Part shown: positions 1 to 4,727 of the stretch, in pieces
Numbering within the stretch: position 1 is the first letter of the stretch
How the letters are laid out: each line of letters starts with the position of its first letter
NCBI GenBank assembly: GCA_964542855.1
Contig: CAZIWJ010000216.1
Location: 1-6,260, forward strand
Length of the DNA: 6,260 nucleotides
Direction of reading: 5' to 3'
Origin: CAZIWJ01 sp964542855
Lineage (GTDB): Bacteria > Bacteroidota > Bacteroidia > Cytophagales > Cyclobacteriaceae
Position numbers and translations under genes: made by a program
Notes under the pieces: generated by a model
Told to the model about the DNA's origin: nothing
The model's database searches: none
Seen by the model: the letters and a program-made list of their open reading frames with translations, nothing else

Positions 1-686
1 CCATACAGGCAGAAACTTCACTGGCCTGGAATGCCGGGATAACGCTAACCCCCTCAGAAGAGCTTGAGGTTAACATTAACGGCTTCCGCAACGAAATTAG
101 TAACCTGATCGATGCGGCCCCGATTGCACAGAAAACTAACGGGCAAAATGTGTTCAGCTACTTCAACTACGACGAGGTGGTTACCCAGGGTATTGAAGTA
201 GACATGAGTTACTCCCTTACCCCAAACCTGCGCCTGGCTGCCGGCTACCAGTACCTGGATGCCCGTAACCTGGAAGATGTTAAACGAATTGAAAACGGAG
301 AAGTGTTTACCCGAAACCCGGAAACCAACCGCACCAGCAAGGTTACACTAGCTGATTATGGCGGATTACCCGGCCGTTCGCAGCATTCGGGAAACGCCCG
401 GTTATTTTATACCCTCCCGCAGCACGGCATTAATGCATCGGCCCGGGCCATATACCGGGGCCGCTGGGGGCTGGGCGATAATAACGGAAATGGAATTGTA
501 GATACCGATCAGGAATATGCTAATGGTTACTGGCAGGTAAACCTGTCGGCCGGAAAATCTATCTTCAACTGGCTTACCGTAGAGGCCGGCGTAAACAACT
601 TATTAAATACCACTAATGCCTTTGAACCTTCCCTACCCGGTAGAATCTGGTTTGGAGGCCTTCAGATAAACTTTAAATCTAATTAA
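1..686 (+). CDS. TonB-dependent outer-membrane receptor, HmuR-like, C-terminal part
   Basis: This is the 3' end of an outer-membrane beta-barrel receptor that takes up heme or a metal chelate using TonB energy. The frame is open from the first complete codon at position 3, giving 227 visible residues; the GTG at 150 is internal. Visible family signs are the strand segment KTNGQNVFSYFNYDEVVTQG, the loop LADYGGLPGRSQHSGNARLFY, the YRGRWGL strand, and a closing VNNLLNTTN...LPGRIWFGGLQINF strand pair typical of the barrel end. The opening IQAETSLAWNAG resembles what follows the NPDL box of heme receptors, but that box is outside the window. An Asp/Asn/Gly-rich loop (DNNGNGIVD, 477-503) may bind calcium. 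Plug domain, TonB box and signal peptide are not visible. The HmuY-family gene 22 bases downstream supports a heme-type substrate, but the true ligand is not proven. Confidence 0.93.
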   Translation, partial: IQAETSLAWNAGITLTPSEELEVNINGFRNEISNLIDAAPIAQKTNGQNVFSYFNYDEVVTQGIEVDMSYSLTPNLRLAAGYQYLDARNLEDVKRIENGEVFTRNPETNRTSKVTLADYGGLPGRSQHSGNARLFYTLPQHGINASARAIYRGRWGLGDNNGNGIVDTDQEYANGYWQVNLSAGKSIFNWLTVEAGVNNLLNTTNAFEPSLPGRIWFGGLQINFKSN

Positions 687-708
687 ACATAACCAAAACT
701 TAACACCA

Positions 709-1338
709 ATGAAACGATTCATACACCCTTTAGCCCTGTTACTCAGTGCGGGCGTTATCCTGTTCACCTCCTGCGACGAAGACACCGAAGAAACACAGAT
801 TGACCTGGAAGTTCAAATCGCAGAAGACATCCCTGCTGATGTAGGCGGCCAGCCCGGCGGAGCACCCGGATCGTACACCTTCTTTAGCCTGGAAAGCGGG
901 CAAATAGTAAGTGCTGCCGACTCTAATTCTACCGATTGGGATGTAGGGTTTGCCGGTACCAGCATTATTACCAACGGCGGAACATCCGGCCCGGGTAACG
1001 GTGGAGCGATGGTTGTAGACGGCATTTTTGAAGAAATTGAAACGGCCCCGGAATCAGGTTACGCCGTTGATGCAGAAACCACCCCGGCAATTGACAACAG
1101 CTGGTATAACTACACGGGGCAAACGGGTACTCCCCAGTTTGCCGTATTACCGGTACCCGGAAAAATTATCATGCTGCGCACCGCAGCAGGAAACTACGCC
1201 AAGATAGAAATAATCAGCTATTACCAGGGTAACCCCAATACCACAACGCCCGAATTTGCCGACCTGCAAACCCGTCCTTCCAGCCGGTACTATACGTTCC
1301 AGTACGTATTACAACCCAATGGAAGCACCAAATTCTAA
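709..1338 (+). CDS. HmuY-family surface lipoprotein
   Basis: This 209-residue protein probably captures heme or another ligand at the cell surface and passes it to the upstream receptor. Residues 1-21 form a lipoprotein signal peptide ending in FTSC, with lipidated Cys22. The following DEDTEE is acidic, as in Bacteroidota surface-export signals for lipoproteins. The HmuY fold is indicated by YTFFSLESGQIV (56-67), STDWDVGFAGTSIITNGG (74-91), the IIMLRTAAGNYAKIEIISYY strand pair (153-172) and the C-terminal RYYTFQYVLQ (193-202); the length is normal for the family. The start is the ATG at 709, preceded by an A-rich stretch without a Shine-Dalgarno sequence. It lies 22 bases after the receptor stop, so co-transcription is likely. 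Oddity: the mature part has no histidine (the only one is His6 in the signal peptide) and only two methionines, Met101 and Met155, so heme binding cannot use the bis-His mode of Porphyromonas HmuY. Confidence 0.9.
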   Translation: MKRFIHPLALLLSAGVILFTSCDEDTEETQIDLEVQIAEDIPADVGGQPGGAPGSYTFFSLESGQIVSAADSNSTDWDVGFAGTSIITNGGTSGPGNGGAMVVDGIFEEIETAPESGYAVDAETTPAIDNSWYNYTGQTGTPQFAVLPVPGKIIMLRTAAGNYAKIEIISYYQGNPNTTTPEFADLQTRPSSRYYTFQYVLQPNGSTKF

Positions 1339-1354
1339 ATAAACCTTTTCAAAC

Positions 1355-1414
1355 AACCGGGGTGGCATTCCACCTGCGCTCATCTGGTTACGGTAAAAAA
1401 CAGAACCGATGAGC
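1355..1414 (+). other. Structured 3' UTR downstream of the HmuY-family gene
   Basis: The stretch 1339-1476 between the HmuY-family stop and the terminator has no credible gene. It contains a short hairpin, GGTGG 1361-1365 with CCACC 1370-1374 and loop CATT. A longer one follows: GCTCATC 1378-1384 plus GGTT 1386-1389 pair with AACC 1404-1407 plus GATGAGC 1408-1414, an 11-bp stem with T1385 bulged and an A-rich 14-base loop. AACCGG 1355-1360 can instead pair with CTGGTT 1384-1389 (one G-T wobble), which would compete with the second stem. No T tract follows either hairpin, so neither looks like a terminator. It may be an RNA-stability structure; its function is unknown. Confidence 0.4.
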
Positions 1415-1476
1415 AGTTCAGAAAAGAGTACAATGTTTTAGTGTTTAGGTTCAGATTAAATAGATTAGAGCGTAAT

Positions 1477-1514
1477 AAAGCCCCTTGTTGATGACGAGGG
1501 GCTTTTTTGTTTTT
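1477..1514 (+). terminator. Rho-independent terminator of the receptor/HmuY-family transcript
   Basis: AAAGCCCCT (1477-1485) pairs perfectly with AGGGGCTTT (1497-1505). Three further pairs inside (T1486-G1496 wobble, G1487-C1495, T1488-A1494) leave a five-base loop. The right arm runs into a T-rich tract, TTTTTTGTTTTT (1503-1514). Its orientation fits ending the plus-strand transcript 139 bases after the HmuY-family stop. It lies four bases before the assembly gap. Confidence 0.88.
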
Positions 1515-1518
1515 ACTG

Positions 1519-1618
1519 NNNNNNNNNNNNNNNNNNNNNNNNNNNNNNNNNNNNNNNNNNNNNNNNNNNNNNNNNNNNNNNNNNNNNNNNNNNNNNNNNN
1601 NNNNNNNNNNNNNNNNNN
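1519..1618. other. Assembly gap (100 N)
   Basis: A run of exactly 100 unknown bases. This round number is the usual placeholder for a scaffold join whose real size is not known. Any gene inside it is lost, and the left (HmuY-family) and right (efflux operon) parts are linked only by scaffolding. Confidence 0.97.
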
Positions 1619-1693
1619 ACTGGATCATTACATGGTTACCCCTACGGAAATATACCAGGGGTGATGTACGCTGCGGTGAACCGGTCTGGTGTT

Positions 1694-1715
1694 CTTACCT
1701 GGGTACCCGGGTAAG
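1694..1715. repeat. 22-bp near-perfect palindrome
   Basis: CTTACCTGGGTACCCGGGTAAG is self-complementary except for one position pair, T1700 with G1709, which would be a U-G wobble in a plus-strand RNA. With no spacer it is either a DNA-level symmetric site, such as for a dimeric regulator, or part of the region's terminator structure. No T tract follows on either strand. Confidence 0.55.
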
Positions 1716-1732
1716 GCAGAAGTAAGCAGTAG

Positions 1733-1760
1733 GTATGGGCACAGGGTTCTGTTCCCATAC
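1733..1760 (-). terminator. Hairpin downstream of the efflux operon, possible terminator
   Basis: GTATGGG (1733-1739) pairs with CCCATAC (1754-1760), and ACAG (1741-1744) with CTGT (1749-1752). They are separated by one C/T mismatch and close on a four-base GGTT loop, so the structure is fully symmetric. It begins 9 bases past the adaptor stop codon, a position typical of an operon-ending hairpin. The minus strand beyond it has no run of T, so it may be a weak terminator or an RNA 3'-end protector. The strand is assigned from position only. Confidence 0.45.
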
Positions 1761-1768
1761 ACAACGCT

Positions 1769-3505
1769 TTACTTCTCAGCTAAGGTTTCCTTTACGTAGC
1801 CACAGCGTAGCATTTGGGCTCCGTAATACGGGTTCAGCACTTCTTCCTGGCTGCTTAGCCAGTCGGCACCCTGGTCGTTGTTGGCCATGGGGCAGTGCTG
1901 TACGTAGAGGGTATCATCAGTTACCGGATGGGTTTTCACCAGACTGATTATGCTTTCTGATAAGGGAATAAACTGTTCCCTGATCCTGGAAATACTTTCG
2001 GGATTTTCGAACTGACCGATTACTCCTTCCAGCGAAGCAATGGTTCTTTTCCAGGCTTTACTCTCCCCGAGCGAAGTACTCCGGGCTTCTTCAATGCGGG
2101 ACAGGAGTTGCCCCGACTGATGAACAGCTTCCTCTTCCTTATCGGCTGCCAGTGCCTGCTTTAGTGCCAGGTATGTACTGATTACCTCCTGTAAAGCCTT
2201 TTGTGCCTCACCCGATAAAGGGCCTTGAGGTTCTTCTATAACCGGCTCCGTTACATCCTGCTGCTGTTCCTGTTCGGGAGGATTCATCATGCTGGGCTTG
2301 CCTGCCAACTGAGCGGCAGCATCAACACTAAAGGCCCCGTTTACTACCACTTCTTCCCCCGGCGACAGCCCGGCTATTACCTCGTAGTGGTTATTCAGAG
2401 CCTGCCCAAGTTCTACTTCCCTTAAATTAAACGCGGTTTCCTGCTGCGTGGATTCTCGTACGTACACGACCGATCGCTTGCCGGTCCAGAGTACGGCAGA
2501 ACGGGGAACAACTAGCCCATTGCCGGAATTGGATGCTGTACTTACCAGCCCCTGCGCCAGCATACCGGGCTTCAGCCGGCCGTCATTCCTCACCGAAACC
2601 CTTACCCTGGCAACGCGGGTATCCGGATTAATAACCGGATCGATGTAAGTCACCACCCCTCTGAACGTTTGTCCCGGGTACGCCTGAACTGAAAAGGAAA
2701 GGGAATCGCCCCTTTGCACCATGCCCAGGTTCTGTTCGTATACCTCGAACAGCGCCCAGATTACCGACAGGTCGGCAACTTCAAACAATGACTGGCCCTG
2801 CCGCACGTAATCGCCCTCGTTTACTTTCTTTTTGGTTACATAACCGGAAGTGGTAGCCAGCACCGGGAAGTTATTGATTGGTTTGCCGGTTTCCAGCACC
2901 CGTTCAATCTGTTCTTTAGTAATGTTCTGGTTAAGCAGTTTGCTGTAAGTAGCCCTGTACAGCCCCGGTTGTTGTTCGCGGTTAGCGTATGCCTGCAGTA
3001 ATTCCTGCTGGTCGGTAGCCAGTTGCGGCGAGTAAATAACAGCCAGCGGGTTACCCTTACGAACAAAATCGCCGGTGAAACTGACCGATAGCTGTTCCAC
3101 CCGGCCGCCAATGTGCGCTGCCTGGCTTACCACCCTTCGCTCATCGGATTGAATTTTACCGCTAAGCTGCAACTGTTTGCCCGCTGTGGCCTCCCCGGTT
3201 TGCACAACTGCCGTTTGTACATCGGCAATTTTACGGGCTGTTTCCGACATCGCCACGGCTGTGCTGGAAACCGTATTACCCGATTGGTCACTCACCGGGA
3301 TTAAATCCATCCCGCAAATGGGGCAGGAACCGGGCTCCTGCTGGCGCACATCGGGATGCATGGAGCAGGTCCAGGTCTGGTTCTCTGCGTTTTCAGTATG
3401 CTGGTGTTCCGTTGATCCGGTTCCACCAAATAATAACCAGCCCATTCCCAGGCCAATTAGGAGAGCCAGTGCGCTGGCCCCGATTATTTTATTGTTACTC
3501 CTCAT
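1769..3505 (-). CDS. CusB-type RND efflux periplasmic adaptor with N-terminal metal-binding and C-terminal DUF3347-like domains
   Basis: This membrane-fusion protein links the inner-membrane permease to the outer-membrane channel of a heavy-metal efflux pump. From the ATG at 3505 (578 residues), residues about 7-27 are a Gly-rich membrane anchor without a lipobox. Residues 45-70 form a heavy-metal-binding motif, TCSMHP...GSCPICGMDL, with Cys47, Met49, His50, Cys61, Cys64 and Met66. Barrel-sandwich (lipoyl-like) halves lie near 126-160 and 216-248 around a short helical hairpin, followed by beta-barrel and membrane-proximal domains to about 400. Residues about 431-523 are a helical DUF3347-like region. 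The tail carries HCPMA (537-541) and YYGAQMLRCG (560-569), a probable second Cys/Met metal site. The frame can open two codons earlier at TTG 3511, but the ATG is preferred. It overlaps the TolC-family stop by 11 bases, so translation is probably coupled. The family and HMBD point to Cu(I)/Ag(I), but specificity is not proven. Confidence 0.93.
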   Translation of the reverse strand: MRSNNKIIGASALALLIGLGMGWLLFGGTGSTEHQHTENAENQTWTCSMHPDVRQQEPGSCPICGMDLIPVSDQSGNTVSSTAVAMSETARKIADVQTAVVQTGEATAGKQLQLSGKIQSDERRVVSQAAHIGGRVEQLSVSFTGDFVRKGNPLAVIYSPQLATDQQELLQAYANREQQPGLYRATYSKLLNQNITKEQIERVLETGKPINNFPVLATTSGYVTKKKVNEGDYVRQGQSLFEVADLSVIWALFEVYEQNLGMVQRGDSLSFSVQAYPGQTFRGVVTYIDPVINPDTRVARVRVSVRNDGRLKPGMLAQGLVSTASNSGNGLVVPRSAVLWTGKRSVVYVRESTQQETAFNLREVELGQALNNHYEVIAGLSPGEEVVVNGAFSVDAAAQLAGKPSMMNPPEQEQQQDVTEPVIEEPQGPLSGEAQKALQEVISTYLALKQALAADKEEEAVHQSGQLLSRIEEARSTSLGESKAWKRTIASLEGVIGQFENPESISRIREQFIPLSESIISLVKTHPVTDDTLYVQHCPMANNDQGADWLSSQEEVLNPYYGAQMLRCGYVKETLAEK

Positions 3506-3511
3506 TTTCAA
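3495..3511 (-). other. Overlap of channel stop and adaptor start; start choice
   Basis: On the minus strand the sequence is TTGAAAATGAGGAGTAA. It contains the possible TTG start (3511), the preferred ATG start (3505) of the adaptor and, in another frame, the TAA stop (3497-3495) of the TolC-family gene. No separate ribosome-binding site is visible, consistent with re-initiation by ribosomes finishing the upstream gene. Confidence 0.7.
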
Positions 3512-4727
3512 TATAAGTTGCTCCGGTAATAACTTGAATATCAGCCCGGTTAATCCACCAGGCCATTGTGGCTTCGATCTGTTGTCGTTGGTATTTCAGT
3601 AAGGTTGACTGTACGCTTAAAAGCTCATCGATACCTGCCTCCCGGTTGCTGTACTCAACGAGCAGCAGGTTAAGCGTTCGGTTAATCAGTTGTACCTGTC
3701 GTTCGTACTGGCTGAGCAGCACCTGAAGTTTATCCTGCTCGTACCGGCTTTGGGCCAGTTGCGATTGCAGGCGGTTACGGGTTGCGGTTTGCTCAGCCTG
3801 CAGTTCCTGTTGCAGGTTTCGGGACTCTTCTACTTTTGCCCGGTATTTATTCCGGAAAACCGGCAGGCTCAGGCTTACCAGGGGCATGAGTACATCTCTA
3901 CCGTTTTCGGGAATTTCAGCGTCGGTACGTTCACCGATCAGGGCATAATCGAGGCCAACACTGATACTGGGCAGTCCTTCCTTAACGGCAAGTCGCTCTG
4001 CCCCACGAGCTGCTTCAATTTTCCGGTCCAGTACGGCCAGGGCAGGATTCAGTAGGGAATCAGCTACTTTGAGCTGGGGCTGAATGACCGGCAGCTGATC
4101 CGGGATAACCAGGCTTGCGGTATCGGTACGGTTCAGGAGGCGGTTTAGCCGGATGCGCAACGGCAGTTCTTCCTTTGCCAGCAGGAGCATCCGGGTATCA
4201 GACTCTTCTATGCGCAGGTCGATTTGCAGAACATCGGCCAGGCTGCCTTTATTGCTTTCCAGCCGCTGAACCGCCAGTTTGCGCCACTGCTTTAATAAAA
4301 CCAGGTTCTCATTTTCTACCCGCAGCAACGCCTGGCGTTTGGCCAGCGGGTACCACGCACCAGCCAGTTGAGCGTACAATTCATTTTTCTGCTGAAGGAA
4401 TTGCTGGTAAGCTGCTTCGGCCTGCAGGCGGGCTACATTTCCCCGGGCCTGGCGGGTTCCCCACCACGGGAACTGCTGGTTCAACGACAGCCGGGCCTGC
4501 TGCGGCCCCAGCCGGGTTTCGATGGGAGAAATAAAGTATCCCAGCGATAGTTTAGCATCGGGCAGTGCCTGCCGCTGCGTTACGCGGTTTAGCGCACCCT
4601 CGAACCGGGCGTAGCTGGCTTTCAGTTCCGGGTTCTGCTCCACAGCCAGGCGGTAGAGCGAATCGATCGACTGCCCGGAACCCGTGTGCGCAGCCAACAA
4701 AGCTATAAACAGGATAATCTTTTTCAT
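3495..4727 (-). CDS. TolC-family outer-membrane efflux channel (CusC-like)
   Basis: This 410-residue protein is the outer-membrane exit duct of the tripartite pump. Residues 1-19 are a Sec signal peptide (MKKIILFIALLAAHTGSGQ). There is no lipobox Cys, unlike the lipidated CusC of E. coli. Two outer-membrane efflux repeats follow, roughly 20-205 and 220-395. Each has long, Gln/Leu/Arg-rich coiled-coil helices (92-155 and 295-385) and beta segments such as DAKLSLGYF and SISVGLDYALIG. The stretch DVLMPLVSLSLPVF-RNKYRAKVEES before the last helices is typical of Bacteroidota metal-efflux TolC proteins. The length is normal for this group. The ATG shares an ATGA with the permease stop, and no Shine-Dalgarno sequence is seen (an A-rich run precedes it), so translation is likely coupled. 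Its position between permease and adaptor supports a dedicated partner role. Confidence 0.93.
   Translation of the reverse strand: MKKIILFIALLAAHTGSGQSIDSLYRLAVEQNPELKASYARFEGALNRVTQRQALPDAKLSLGYFISPIETRLGPQQARLSLNQQFPWWGTRQARGNVARLQAEAAYQQFLQQKNELYAQLAGAWYPLAKRQALLRVENENLVLLKQWRKLAVQRLESNKGSLADVLQIDLRIEESDTRMLLLAKEELPLRIRLNRLLNRTDTASLVIPDQLPVIQPQLKVADSLLNPALAVLDRKIEAARGAERLAVKEGLPSISVGLDYALIGERTDAEIPENGRDVLMPLVSLSLPVFRNKYRAKVEESRNLQQELQAEQTATRNRLQSQLAQSRYEQDKLQVLLSQYERQVQLINRTLNLLLVEYSNREAGIDELLSVQSTLLKYQRQQIEATMAWWINRADIQVITGATYIENEE
4724..4727 (-). other. ATGA stop/start overlap between permease and channel genes
   Basis: The TGA stop of the RND permease (4726-4724) and the ATG start of the TolC-family gene (4727-4725) share bases on the minus strand. 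This is a classic sign of translational coupling within one operon. Confidence 0.85.

Larger units (their letters stand above)
1619..1768. other. Intergenic stretch between the gap and the efflux operon end
   Basis: No recognisable gene is seen in these 150 bases. One plus-strand frame is open from the gap edge to a TAA at 1712-1714 and reads 31 codons (including GYPYGNIPG and NRSGVLTWVPG). It could be the tail of a gene hidden in the gap, but minus-strand frames are also open over much of the same stretch and no family is recognised. An imperfect inverted repeat (ACCCCT 1638-1643 with AGGGGT 1657-1662, loop 13) and two stronger palindromes lie here. Confidence 0.45.

Noticed and set aside
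150..152. GTG as the start of the receptor gene
   Set aside because: The same frame is open and receptor-like from position 3, so this is an internal valine codon.
1409..1441. Ten-codon open frame starting at ATG 1409
   Set aside because: It is too short, has no ribosome-binding site, and its start overlaps the stem of a hairpin.
1339..1476. Known riboswitch or tRNA in the region before the terminator
   Set aside because: I looked for TPP, cobalamin and SAM riboswitch core motifs and a tRNA cloverleaf and saw none.
1515..1623. ACTG on both sides of the gap as a target-site duplication of a mobile element
   Set aside because: Four bases at the two gap edges match easily by chance, and no element end can be seen.
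1380..1725. Open frames on both strands crossing the N run (1380-1628 minus, 1507-1725 plus)
   Set aside because: Their length comes from unknown bases; the minus-strand frame reads through a clear terminator hairpin and neither resembles a protein family.
3509..3511. TTG as the start of the adaptor
   Set aside because: An ATG two codons downstream gives a normal signal-anchor start; the TTG adds only two residues.
3177..3602. Plus-strand open frame of 141 codons opposite the adaptor and channel genes
   Set aside because: It is antisense to two well-recognised genes, spans their junction, and has no domain signs.
4115..4534. Plus-strand open frame of 139 codons opposite the TolC-family gene
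   Set aside because: It is antisense to a clear TolC-family gene; its composition (Ala, Gly, Pro) reflects the codon pattern of the real gene.
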